Source: Saprospiraceae bacterium
Lineage (GTDB): Bacteria > Bacteroidota > Bacteroidia > Chitinophagales > Saprospiraceae
DNA length: 64,000 nt
Direction of reading: 5' to 3'
Assembly (NCBI GenBank): GCA_016715105.1
Contig: JADKBO010000020.1
Coordinates: 1 to 64,000 of the forward strand
Made by a program: the position numbers and the translations under genes. A model generated the notes under the pieces. That model saw only the letters and a list, made by a program, of their open reading frames with translations, did no database searches and was not told where the DNA came from. Of the stretch, positions 35,962 through 45,375 are shown piece after piece. Every line of letters begins with the position of its first letter. The stretch's first letter is position 1.

Positions 35962-36864
35962 ATGAGTTATTTAATAGGAGTCGACTTGGGAGGGACTAAA
36001 ATGGAAGCAGCACTCCTTAACAAATCAGATTATAGTGTAGTAGAACGCAGAAGAATTCCCACTGATGGGCATTTGGGTTATGATAGTATTACAACGAGAT
36101 TGGCAGGATTGATACAAGGCTTGGCAAAGGATTATGATTTCACCCCATCGCATGTAGGTATTGGAACTCCAGGAAGTTTGGATCCAATTCTGAATGCCAT
36201 GAAAAACTGCAATGCCACCGCTATCAATGGCAGACCATTGAAAGATGATATGGAAAAATTGCTCGGTTACGAAGTAAGGCTCAGTAATGATGCCAATTGT
36301 TTTGCTCTTGCAGAAACCCTATTAGGCATTGTACCTGACGTAATTCCCAATGCCCAAGTTGTTTTTGGAATCATTCTAGGAACTGGTGTTGGTGGAGGAA
36401 TAGTAGTCAATGGCAAGGTCATCAATGGAAGACAAGGTATTGGCGGAGAATGGGGACACAACTTTCTTGATGAGTCTGGTGGCAGATGTTTTTGTGGAAA
36501 TATCGGTTGTAATGAGAGGGTTATTGCTGGCCCAGCGTTGATGCGTTATTATGCATCCTTGACTGGTAAAGAAAAACAACTCAAAGACATCGTTGATGAA
36601 TGGAGGGCTGGTACTTCTGATGCAGCAACCCAAACCATGGAAAGATTATTTTTCTACTTTGGGAAAGCTATTTCTCAAATCATCAATGTACTTGACCCTG
36701 ATGCCATAGTTATTGGTGGTGGCGTTGGTAATATTGATGAATTGTATGTGAGAGGTCCGATAGAAGCAAGGAAATATGTCATCAATAATGGCCGTTTAGA
36801 TACTTTATTTCTCAAACCAAAATTGGGTGATAGTGCGGGCGTTTTTGGCGCAGCCATGTTATAA
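35962..36864 (+). CDS. ROK-family sugar kinase (fructokinase/glucokinase type)
   Basis: About 300 residues from the ATG at 35962 (MSYLIGVDLGGTKMEAALL). The phosphate motif is DLGGTKMEAA and the ROK core GIILGTGVGGGIVVNGKVIN. The sugar-binding glutamate lies in GIGGEWGHN. The zinc motif GGRCFCGNIGCNERV has the C-x-C-G-x-x-G-C spacing of ROK kinases. It phosphorylates a hexose with ATP in the cytoplasm; fructose or mannose is as likely as glucose. The upstream TTTG-rich gap is shared with the T9SS gene on the other strand. An ABC pair follows after 12 bases. Confidence 0.9.
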   Translation: MSYLIGVDLGGTKMEAALLNKSDYSVVERRRIPTDGHLGYDSITTRLAGLIQGLAKDYDFTPSHVGIGTPGSLDPILNAMKNCNATAINGRPLKDDMEKLLGYEVRLSNDANCFALAETLLGIVPDVIPNAQVVFGIILGTGVGGGIVVNGKVINGRQGIGGEWGHNFLDESGGRCFCGNIGCNERVIAGPALMRYYASLTGKEKQLKDIVDEWRAGTSDAATQTMERLFFYFGKAISQIINVLDPDAIVIGGGVGNIDELYVRGPIEARKYVINNGRLDTLFLKPKLGDSAGVFGAAML

Positions 36865-36876
36865 ATAATAGAAAAC

Positions 36877-37518
36877 ATGACCATTATTTCTTTTGAAGAT
36901 GTAACATTTTCATATCAAGCTGGCCAATCTTTGCAATTTCCTGATGTAAATATTCAAAAAGGAAATACTACACTTGTATTGGGTCAGTCAGGTGTTGGCA
37001 AAACAACTTGTTTGCATTTGATGGCAGGTTTGATGAAACCAAAGTCAGGCAGTATTGTCATCAATGGATCATCTATTGCTCAAATGACACAAAGTGAATT
37101 GGATGCTTTCAGAGGAAAAAATGTAGGTGTCATTTTTCAACAAAACCATTTTATTGGTGCTTTAAATGTTTTGGAAAATATTGAAATGAGTCAGTATTTG
37201 TCTGGTGGGAAAAAGGACTCTGTTTTTTGTAAAGAGCTGCTCAAACGGCTTGACATTTCCGATAAGTGGAATAAAAAAACGACTGCACTTTCCCAAGGCG
37301 AAAGACAGAGGGTAGCGATCGCCAGATCTTTGGCTGCTCGGCCACCCATCATTTTAGCGGACGAGCCAACTTCTGCTTTGGATGATACCAATACAACAGA
37401 AGTTTTCAAATTGCTCAAGGACCAAGCTGATTTTCTAGGATCCACTTTGGTGATTGTAACCCATGACAACAGACTCAAAGACCTCGTTCCTCACCACATC
37501 AATCTGAACAAATCATGA
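36877..37518 (+). CDS. LolD/MacB-type ABC ATP-binding protein
   Basis: 213 residues. Walker A GQSGVGKTTCLHLMAG, Q-loop IFQQNHFIGALNVLENI, signature ALSQGERQRVAIARSL, Walker B IILADEPTSALDD, switch His in VIVTHDNRL. The short form and the ALSQGERQRVAIARSLA segment match LolD/FtsE-like ATPases that drive type VII ABC transporters. Its stop overlaps the next start by 4 bases, so it is paired with the FtsX-like permease at 37515. The upstream kinase is probably a chance neighbour or operon-mate. Confidence 0.9.
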   Translation: MTIISFEDVTFSYQAGQSLQFPDVNIQKGNTTLVLGQSGVGKTTCLHLMAGLMKPKSGSIVINGSSIAQMTQSELDAFRGKNVGVIFQQNHFIGALNVLENIEMSQYLSGGKKDSVFCKELLKRLDISDKWNKKTTALSQGERQRVAIARSLAARPPIILADEPTSALDDTNTTEVFKLLKDQADFLGSTLVIVTHDNRLKDLVPHHINLNKS

Positions 37519-38834
37519 ATGCATTCAGATTAGCTATCCGCAACATTTTGGATAAACCGCTCAATCTTTTATTGAGCATTATCTTATTTGCCCTGGGTGT
37601 GGGTTTAATCAATTTTTTGATCTTATTCAATCATCAGCTCAAGGATAAATTTGAATCGAATTTGGCAGAGATTGACTTGGTTTTAGGAGCTAAGGGAAGT
37701 CCCTTACAACTCATCCTATGCAATATGTACCACATTGATAATCCAACTGGAAATATCAAAATCGGTGATGCAAAACCTTTTCTCAATCCCAAACACCCCA
37801 TCATTGCCAGCGCTGTGCCATTGAGTTTGGGCGATAACTATAAAAATTTCAGAATAGTAGGGACCAATTACGGTTTTACTGAATTATATAAAGCAAAAAT
37901 CGCACAAGGAAAACTTTGGGAAGCACCACTGGAAGTAACAATTGGCCAACAAGTTGCCGATGAAACCAACCTGAAAATTGGGGACACTTTTACCAGTTCA
38001 CATGGATTTACTGATGATGTGGATCTAGCGCACGATCACAATGCATTTAAAGTCGTTGGCATTTTAGCTCCAACAGGTGCAGTCATTGATCAATTGATTA
38101 TGACTCAAACGTCTACTATCTGGCAGGTTCATAAACATGAGGAAGAAACAACGCAAACTTCTGCTGAAGAGGAGCATGACCACGCCGAGGGAGAAGAGCA
38201 TGACCACGACCACATAGAAGAACCTCAAAAGGAAGTATCAACTTTTCCACTTGGTTCCAATGAAGAATTGTTGACTCACCCAGAGGAATCAATTACCTCC
38301 ATACTAGTAAAATACAAGTCTCGCACCAGTTTCCAAGCCCTCAATATGCCTAGAATGGTCAATGAAAACACTAGTCTGCAGGCAGCGGCACCAGCTTATG
38401 AAATTAATAAACTGGTAGATATGGTTGGGGTAGGGACAGATGGTATCAAAGCCATTGCTTATTTAATAGGTTTTGTATCTGCCTTGAGTATTTTTATTTC
38501 CTTGTACAGAGCTATGCGCGATAGAAAATATGAACTTGCACTGATCAGAGTCATGGGAGGAAAAAGAAGTTATATTTTCAACCTCATTTTGTTGGAAGGA
38601 TTTTTACTTGCTCTGATTGGATGGACAGTCGGCACCATTTTGAGTCATGTGTCAATGGAAATAATGGCCGGCTACCTCAAATCTGATTTCAGATATAGTT
38701 TTTCAGGTTGGATTTGGTTGAAAGAAGAATGGTTTTTACTGGCCATTTCATTATTCATCGGGGTTTTATCGGCATTGATTCCTGCTTTATCGGCGGCAAA
38801 ACGAGACATCAATGAAGTGTTGGATAAAGGATAG
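37515..38834 (+). CDS. FtsX/MacB-like ABC permease with His-rich external loop
   Basis: 439 residues. One helix near the start (LNLLLSIILFALGVGLINFL) and three near the end (AIAYLIGFVSALSIFISLYR, LILLEGFLLALIGWTVGTIL, WFLLAISLFIGVLSALIPAL) enclose a large external MacB-PCD-like domain. In that domain, about residues 218-240, lies a cluster of His, Asp and Glu (EEEHDHAEGEEHDHDHIEEP), with a second DLAHDHN site near 175. The cluster suggests metal binding, most likely zinc. Related ATPase/permease pairs occur in zinc-uptake (Zrg-like) gene sets. Together with the overlapping ATPase it forms one transporter. Confidence 0.85.
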   Translation: MNAFRLAIRNILDKPLNLLLSIILFALGVGLINFLILFNHQLKDKFESNLAEIDLVLGAKGSPLQLILCNMYHIDNPTGNIKIGDAKPFLNPKHPIIASAVPLSLGDNYKNFRIVGTNYGFTELYKAKIAQGKLWEAPLEVTIGQQVADETNLKIGDTFTSSHGFTDDVDLAHDHNAFKVVGILAPTGAVIDQLIMTQTSTIWQVHKHEEETTQTSAEEEHDHAEGEEHDHDHIEEPQKEVSTFPLGSNEELLTHPEESITSILVKYKSRTSFQALNMPRMVNENTSLQAAAPAYEINKLVDMVGVGTDGIKAIAYLIGFVSALSIFISLYRAMRDRKYELALIRVMGGKRSYIFNLILLEGFLLALIGWTVGTILSHVSMEIMAGYLKSDFRYSFSGWIWLKEEWFLLAISLFIGVLSALIPALSAAKRDINEVLDKG

Positions 38835-39045
38835 CCTTCACCAAAGATCATCTTTTTCTAAAAAGCTAAGAGGAAATAGCTTTGTAGAATAGTTTGATTG
38901 GTTTGTAAATTATAGCGAACGGTTCCCCCAAACTACCCAAAACAACTTGATTTCCATCAAAATTGGAAATAGCTGATTAGTTAGCTATAAAGTTGTTCAT
39001 GATTTCTATTTCAAATTTTATCTTTATGCTTATAAATTGATAAGT

Positions 39046-42000
39046 ATGTTAATGAGTAGAATAGTTTGGTGTTTGCTTTTTATTCAATCTTCATTTGTAA
39101 TTTTTGCCCAAGCGCAAGAGTCCAAATTAGACCCTTTAGAAAAAATAAGTTTTAGAAGTATAGGTCCTGCTGGAATGTCTGGAAGAATTACAGCTGTTGA
39201 TGTAGATCTTTCAAATACCAATAGAATATTTGCTGGTGCTGCCTCTGGGGGTGTTTGGCGGAGTGAAGATGGTGGGACTTCTTGGAAACCAGTATTTGAT
39301 GAGCAAAATAACTTATCAATTGGTGCCATCAAAATCAATCAAAAAAACCCTGCAGAAGTATGGGCAGGCACTGGAGAAGGAAATCCCAGAAACTCCCTAA
39401 ATACTGGTAATGGTATTTACAAATCTTTGGATGGTGGTACAACTTGGAAAAAGATGGGATTGGAAAATACAAAAACCATTCATCGCATCATCGTCCATCG
39501 AGACAATCCAAACATCGTTTTTGCAGCTTCTTTGGGTTCGCCATGGGCACCAAATCCTGAAAGAGGAGTTTTCAGAACCATGGATGGTGGCAAAACTTGG
39601 GATAAAATCCTTTATGTCAATGACTCTACTGGAGCAGCAGATATGGTGGTTGACCCGAACAATCCAAATAAGATCCTTGTCGCTATGTGGGAACACGGCA
39701 GAAAACCATGGACTTTTAATAGTGGAGGAAAAGGCTCAGCAATTTACTTGACGGAAGATGGTGGGGACAATTGGAAGAAAATTACTTCCTCAGAAGGTCT
39801 GCCTTCAGGGAACTTAGGAAGAATCGGTTTGGCTATTGCAGCTTCACGACCAAACATTGTATATGCATTAGTTGAGGCTGCAACCAATGGTTTGTATAAA
39901 TCTGAAGATGGAGGTAAAAAGTGGAAATTGGTTTCAACCAGAAACATTGGTAATAGGCCTTTTTATTATTCTGAAATATACGTAGACCCCACCAACGAAA
40001 ACAGAATTTACAATTTATACTCTTATGTATCACTGAGTGAAGATGGTGGCAATTCATTCAAAACCATTGCTGACTACGGCAATAATGTGCACCCCGACCA
40101 TCATGCTTATTGGATCCATCCTACTGATCCTGATTTTATGATCGACGGAAACGATGGTGGATTATACATTACCCGTGATAGAGGGGTAAACTGGACATTT
40201 GCAAGCAATATTCCAGTAGGACAGTTTTATCATGTGAATGTCGATAGTGATTTTCCTTATAATGTTTACGGTGGCATGCAAGACAATGGATCATGGGTTG
40301 GACCCTCCTCTATTTTGAAAAGTGGAGGTATAAGAAACTATGACTTTTTGGAATTGTATTTTGGAGACGGGTTTGATGTAGTTCCAGATCAACTCAACCC
40401 TCGTTATGGGTATGCCATGTCACAAGGGGGAAATTTATCTTACTATGATCGTTTGACAGGAAACAACAAATTCATCCAACCTTATGATTCTATTCAATTA
40501 AGATTCAACTGGAATGCTGGCTTGGCTGCAGATCCTTTTAGAGCCAATGGTATTTATTATGGAAGTCAATTTTTACATTATTCAAATGATAATGGAGAAA
40601 GTTGGATCAAGAAATCTCCTGATTTAACCAGCAATGACCCATTAAAACAAAAGCAAAGTGAAAGTGGCGGACTTACCATTGATGATACAGATGCCGAAAA
40701 TCATACAACCATAATCGCCATTGCCCCAAGTCCGGTAGATAGCAATGTCATCTGGGTGGGTACGGACGATGGTAATTTGCAAATCACAAGAGATGGTGGA
40801 AAAACGTGGAAAAACAGTATTTCTAGTATCAAAAGTGCACCTGCAAATGCTTGGATTCCTTTCATAGAAGTCTCAAAATACGTAGCTGGTGAAGCTTTTG
40901 TGGTCGTCAATAATTATCGCCAAAACGATTATAAACCATATGCTTATCATACTTCAGATTTTGGCCAGACTTGGCGCAGAATTGCTGATGAAAGCCAAAT
41001 TGATGGTTTTGTTTTGTGTGTGGTGCAACATCCACGCACACCCAATTTGTTATTTATGGGCACTGATGCAGGTTTATATGTATCTTATAATAAAGGAACT
41101 GCATGGGAATTATTGAAAAAAGGATTTCCTCAAGTTCAAGTCAGTGATTTGAAAATTCAAGAAAGAGAAAACGACCTCATCATAGCAACCTTTGGTAGAG
41201 CTCTTTGGGTTTTGGATGACTTAGCCCCATTCGAAGCAAAAGCAAAAGATGCTAAATTTTATGAAAAGCCTTTCGCAGTGCTGCCTCCACAGGATGCATA
41301 TTTGGTAACCAATAGATCAGTAGATGGAATAAGATTCATCGGACAAAGTGAATTTGTAGGTCAAAACAAGTATTGGAGAACTGCCAATTTCAATGTCTGG
41401 AAAAGTAAACCCGTAACGGCTCCAAAAACGGAAGTTAAAAAAGAAAAACCTAAGGAAAAAGACAAAAAAGGCAACAAGCTTGTAGAAACGGTGATTGACA
41501 CGGTCAGCATGAAAAGGGACACACTTTCAAAAGATTCTACCAAAAAGGAAAATATTTTAAAAGTGGTGATCATCAATGCTGAAGGCGATACCGTGCGAAA
41601 TTTCTCTAAAAAGATTCTAGATGGCATGAATAAAGTGGCTTGGGGCCTCGAATCCAATGGCATAAAATTGCCAGAAAGAAGGAGGCAAAGTTCCGACGAG
41701 GAAAAAGATCCACCTAGCGGGCCAGATGTTTTGCCAGGTAAATATGCAGTATATTTCAAATACAATGAGTACGTTGACTCTACAATGGTAGATGTGAAAA
41801 TGGACCCTAGACAAAAGGTTTCTATTAGAGCCATAAAGTCAAAAGACACAGCTTACAGAGCATTCGCTCAAAAGTTGAATAATTTGAATACAGGCTTTCA
41901 ACAATTGAATGAAGCCAGAGAAAGCATTCGCATTGTAGAGGCCTTACTTACTCACCAACCAGATTCAATCAAAAAGGAAGTGAATTTACTTAGTTCTAAA

Positions 42001-42303
42001 ATGCAGTCCAAAATTGATAGCATTATTATTTCTTACTTCGGTAAAATGGACGAAAAGGGATATTTGTCCCATAAAGAATTGACGTCTAACAAAGTAAATA
42101 ATGCGCTCAGCTACTACGATAATAGATTTGAAGAGCCAGGTCAAAATGGAAAATGGGCTGAGCAAGTTTCTACAAAGGAAGTTGAGCAAATCATCAAAAG
42201 CATTAATAACTTCTTTACGACGCACTGGGTATCTTATCAAGAGCGGGTAAAAAAATTGAATACTACTATTTTTAAAGAACGCGAACCACTAAAAATTGAA
42301 TAA
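39046..42303 (+). CDS. large secreted BNR/VPS10-like beta-propeller protein
   Basis: About 1085 residues from the ATG at 39046 (the in-frame TTG upstream is less likely). A signal peptide (IVWCLLFIQSSFVIFAQAQE) leads into repeated Asp-box units SxDGGxxW: SEDGGTSW, SLDGGTTW, TMDGGKTW, TEDGGDNW, SEDGGKKW, TRDGGKTW. Together they form beta-propellers as in sortilin/VPS10 and related glycosyl-hydrolase-like proteins. After about residue 760 comes a Lys/Glu-rich linker (VKKEKPKEKDKKGN) and a helical end. Such proteins are frequent in Saprospiria-like genomes and lack a settled activity. No T9SS domain is seen at the end. Confidence 0.85.
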   Translation: MLMSRIVWCLLFIQSSFVIFAQAQESKLDPLEKISFRSIGPAGMSGRITAVDVDLSNTNRIFAGAASGGVWRSEDGGTSWKPVFDEQNNLSIGAIKINQKNPAEVWAGTGEGNPRNSLNTGNGIYKSLDGGTTWKKMGLENTKTIHRIIVHRDNPNIVFAASLGSPWAPNPERGVFRTMDGGKTWDKILYVNDSTGAADMVVDPNNPNKILVAMWEHGRKPWTFNSGGKGSAIYLTEDGGDNWKKITSSEGLPSGNLGRIGLAIAASRPNIVYALVEAATNGLYKSEDGGKKWKLVSTRNIGNRPFYYSEIYVDPTNENRIYNLYSYVSLSEDGGNSFKTIADYGNNVHPDHHAYWIHPTDPDFMIDGNDGGLYITRDRGVNWTFASNIPVGQFYHVNVDSDFPYNVYGGMQDNGSWVGPSSILKSGGIRNYDFLELYFGDGFDVVPDQLNPRYGYAMSQGGNLSYYDRLTGNNKFIQPYDSIQLRFNWNAGLAADPFRANGIYYGSQFLHYSNDNGESWIKKSPDLTSNDPLKQKQSESGGLTIDDTDAENHTTIIAIAPSPVDSNVIWVGTDDGNLQITRDGGKTWKNSISSIKSAPANAWIPFIEVSKYVAGEAFVVVNNYRQNDYKPYAYHTSDFGQTWRRIADESQIDGFVLCVVQHPRTPNLLFMGTDAGLYVSYNKGTAWELLKKGFPQVQVSDLKIQERENDLIIATFGRALWVLDDLAPFEAKAKDAKFYEKPFAVLPPQDAYLVTNRSVDGIRFIGQSEFVGQNKYWRTANFNVWKSKPVTAPKTEVKKEKPKEKDKKGNKLVETVIDTVSMKRDTLSKDSTKKENILKVVIINAEGDTVRNFSKKILDGMNKVAWGLESNGIKLPERRRQSSDEEKDPPSGPDVLPGKYAVYFKYNEYVDSTMVDVKMDPRQKVSIRAIKSKDTAYRAFAQKLNNLNTGFQQLNEARESIRIVEALLTHQPDSIKKEVNLLSSKMQSKIDSIIISYFGKMDEKGYLSHKELTSNKVNNALSYYDNRFEEPGQNGKWAEQVSTKEVEQIIKSINNFFTTHWVSYQERVKKLNTTIFKEREPLKIE

Positions 42304-42415
42304 TTAATACCATTTTTGGTTTAGAAAGCACCGACATCCAACAAAAGGATATCTGGAACGCTTTTACAGGGACCACGCATGTTTGAAAAATGTTCAACCA
42401 ATATAAAAACCTTTT

Positions 42416-45097
42416 ATGGTCATCAATTTTAGAATCAATTATGTAACCGCATTTGGAGAACACATAAGGATAAAATTTACGAGTGATAGTTCATTTGAGT
42501 CTGACTTTCATTATTTAGAATTCATCACTTATGATGGCGAAAACTGGATAGGGCAACTGTTGTATGAAGATGTGAAACCCATTTATTACAAGTATGAAGT
42601 GCTCAAAAACAGGGTAATTTATGAAGAAGGATTACGACCTCGATTGATAGATGCAGCCTTGGATTTGGAATTAAAATCCTTGCATATCAGAGATTATTGG
42701 AAAGCGCCTGACAGTGAAAAGAATCTCTTTTATTCATCCGCATTTACGGACATTTTGTTTGCTCGTAAGACCAAAAAAGCATTTTCGACAAACTCAAGTG
42801 GCAGATTCTACTTGGAATTTAATCTTGCAGCACCAGATATCCCCCAAAATGCAGTAGTTGGCGTAGTTGGCAATCAGTCTTATTTAGGTAATTGGTCAAA
42901 ACCGTTGATCCTTAGCGATGCAAGGTTTCCAATTTGGCACGGAGCCACACACAGCGATGAATCATATGTAGCTTTAGAATACAAATATGTCTTATTGGAT
43001 GTTTATACCAAAGAAATCATTTATTGGGAAACAGGTCCTAACAGAGCAATCTATCACCAATTTCCAGATGAGAGTGGTTATGGCATCATTTTGAATGATG
43101 AATTTTTCAAATTTGCAGGACCATGGTGGCGTGGAAGTGGTATGGCATTCCCAGTATTTGCTTTGCGATCAAAAGAGAGTTTTGGGATTGGAGAATTTTC
43201 AGATTTAACCAAAGCCATCGATCTAGTCAGTAATTGTGGAATGAACATGGTACAAATTTTACCAGTAAATGACACCATTGCCAATAAGACCTGGATGGAT
43301 AGTTATCCCTATGCTGCCATCTCAGTTTTTGCATTGAATCCGATGTATATTCATATACCTGGGGTTGGTAAATTAAAGAAAAAGGATCAATCCCTTTATA
43401 ATATCTACAAATCACAACTTCAGGAATTGGACAAAATCGATTTTGAAAAAGTCCTCACCTTTAAGTTGGAGTTTTTAAACATTTTATTCAAACAAGAAGG
43501 TCAAAAATGTCTCGAATCAGAAGATTTTCAGGTGTATTTTGATGCCAATAAATGGTGGCTAAAAGATTATGGAAGTTTTTGTGCACTGAGAGATCATTTT
43601 CAAACACCAGATTTTAATCAATGGCAAACTTTTTCGGAATACAATGCTGAAATAATCTCGGAAATGTGGGAAGAAACTTCCACCTGGTACGAGCAAGTGA
43701 GTTTTTATGCGTTTATTCAGTACCATCTCGACAAACAATTGTTGTCTGCAAAAAATTATGGAAGGACCAAAGGTGTTGTGCTCAAAGGTGATTTGCCAAT
43801 AGGCATATACAGGTATAGTTGTGATGCATGGACCAATCCACAGCTCTATCACATGGACCAACAAGCTGGTGCTCCGCCCGATGATTATGCAGTGAATGGA
43901 CAAAATTGGGGCTTTCCAACTTATAATTGGAAAGAAATGAGCCTTGATAATTATGATTGGTGGCAAAAACGCATGCATAAACTTGCCGAACATTTTGATG
44001 CACTGCGCATTGACCATATTTTGGGCTTTTTCCGTATTTGGTCTATACCCATTGATGAAGTTTCTGGAACATTGGGCAAATTTTACCCAAGACTTCCTTA
44101 TTCAATTGGCGAATTGGCGGCTTTTGGATTGAAAGGGGACATCAATCGTTACTCAAAACCTTACATTAGGAAATATTATCTGCCTTATTTGTTTGGTGCA
44201 CATACGCCTTTTATCATCGATTACTTTCTCGATGAAGTATTTCACGAAGCATATTTGCTCAAACCTCAATATGCTACCCAAACTGCGATAGTAAAGGCTT
44301 TTGAGTCACCAGAATTGGTAGAATATCAAGACTTAGCCAATAGCGTTTGTTATTTACTTTCAGAGGTTTTATTTATTGAGGAAGAGACTGCTGAAGGCAT
44401 AAAGTATAACCCTAGAATTACGCTGCATACTACTTACTCTTATCGAAATCTCGATGAAATGACCAGGAGGTCTATCGATCGATTGTACATTGACTATTTT
44501 TATTCCAGGCATTCACAGTTTTGGAAGAGCCAAGCATTAGCAAAATTGCCCGTTTTGTTGAAGGCAACCAACATGTTGATTTGTGGTGAGGACTTGGGAA
44601 TGATACCTGAAACAGTGCCAGAAGTGATGGATGATCTCCGTATTTTGACATTGGAAATTCAACGAATGCCCAAACAGAATGCTTTATTTGGCAACTGTGC
44701 TCATTATCCATATGAGTCAGTTTGTTCACCTTCATGCCATGACATGTCCACCATCAGAGGCTGGTGGGAAGCCAATGTCTCTACGGCACAAGCCTATTAT
44801 AATATGGTGATGGGCAAGGAAGGCCAAGCACCTAGATTGTGTACTGCGGATATTGTGCAAGCCATCAATAAGCAACACTTAGATGCACCATCAATGTTGG
44901 CCATTTTCCCTATTCAAGATTTACTAGGTATGGAAGATAGACTCAAAAAAGAAGACCCTTTTTCAGAGCAGATCAATGAGCCAAGTAATCCCAAACATTA
45001 TTGGAGATACAGACTGCATGTAGAATTAGAAACTTTGATTGATGATGTCGAGTTTTGTAATAAAGTAAAAACCATGGTCAAAGAGAGCGGTCGCTAA
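42416..45097 (+). CDS. malQ: 4-alpha-glucanotransferase (GH77) with CBM20-like modules
   Basis: 893 residues. The N-terminal ~230 residues hold two beta-sandwich modules: one starting near FRINYVTAFGEHIRIKFTSD, and one as FNLAAPDIPQNAVVGVVGNQ, SYLGNWSKPLILSDARFPIW, typical of CBM20 starch-binding domains. The GH77 part has the catalytic Asp in ALRIDHILGFFRIW (about residue 532) and the acid/base Glu in LICGEDLGMIPE (about 725). This layout equals plant DPE2 and long bacterial MalQ-like forms. It moves alpha-1,4-glucan chains between sugars for starch, glycogen or maltose use. No signal peptide. It is free-standing, with no glycogen genes next to it. Confidence 0.93.
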   Translation: MVINFRINYVTAFGEHIRIKFTSDSSFESDFHYLEFITYDGENWIGQLLYEDVKPIYYKYEVLKNRVIYEEGLRPRLIDAALDLELKSLHIRDYWKAPDSEKNLFYSSAFTDILFARKTKKAFSTNSSGRFYLEFNLAAPDIPQNAVVGVVGNQSYLGNWSKPLILSDARFPIWHGATHSDESYVALEYKYVLLDVYTKEIIYWETGPNRAIYHQFPDESGYGIILNDEFFKFAGPWWRGSGMAFPVFALRSKESFGIGEFSDLTKAIDLVSNCGMNMVQILPVNDTIANKTWMDSYPYAAISVFALNPMYIHIPGVGKLKKKDQSLYNIYKSQLQELDKIDFEKVLTFKLEFLNILFKQEGQKCLESEDFQVYFDANKWWLKDYGSFCALRDHFQTPDFNQWQTFSEYNAEIISEMWEETSTWYEQVSFYAFIQYHLDKQLLSAKNYGRTKGVVLKGDLPIGIYRYSCDAWTNPQLYHMDQQAGAPPDDYAVNGQNWGFPTYNWKEMSLDNYDWWQKRMHKLAEHFDALRIDHILGFFRIWSIPIDEVSGTLGKFYPRLPYSIGELAAFGLKGDINRYSKPYIRKYYLPYLFGAHTPFIIDYFLDEVFHEAYLLKPQYATQTAIVKAFESPELVEYQDLANSVCYLLSEVLFIEEETAEGIKYNPRITLHTTYSYRNLDEMTRRSIDRLYIDYFYSRHSQFWKSQALAKLPVLLKATNMLICGEDLGMIPETVPEVMDDLRILTLEIQRMPKQNALFGNCAHYPYESVCSPSCHDMSTIRGWWEANVSTAQAYYNMVMGKEGQAPRLCTADIVQAINKQHLDAPSMLAIFPIQDLLGMEDRLKKEDPFSEQINEPSNPKHYWRYRLHVELETLIDDVEFCNKVKTMVKESGR

Positions 45098-45230
45098 AGT
45101 TTTTATCGGAAACCGGAAACCGGAAACGGGAGACAGGAGGTCGGAAATCGGAAATCGGAGGTCGGAGGAATTCCAATTGAACTCCAATTGAACTCCATTG
45201 AACTCTCATTGAATTCCCATTGCCCATTGC

Positions 45231-45251
45231 GTACCTACACTGTGTAGGTAC
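45231..45251. repeat. near-perfect palindrome GTACCTACACTGTGTAGGTAC
   Basis: Ten-base arms GTACCTACAC / GTGTAGGTAC with a single T at the centre, in the gap between the GH77 and UDP-xylose synthase genes. The gap (45098-45375) also has short tandem runs of ACCGGA and TCGGAAA words, a GAACTCCAATT series and a second mini-palindrome GTCC-gta-GGAC near 45270. No gene is seen. Confidence 0.65.
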
Positions 45252-45375
45252 ATTGCGCCTTGGCATTGCGTCCGTAGGACATTGACTTCCATTTAAAGCA
45301 ATGGTATTTAAACAAAAATGTTATTTTCGCCACTCAAAAGAAGCATTGGACACCAGCTTCAGAAAAAAAAGGAAT

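Noticed and set aside
38862..38883. AAAGCTA/TAGCTTT hairpin after the FtsX-like gene
   Set aside because: Short AU-rich stem without a following T run; not convincing as a terminator.
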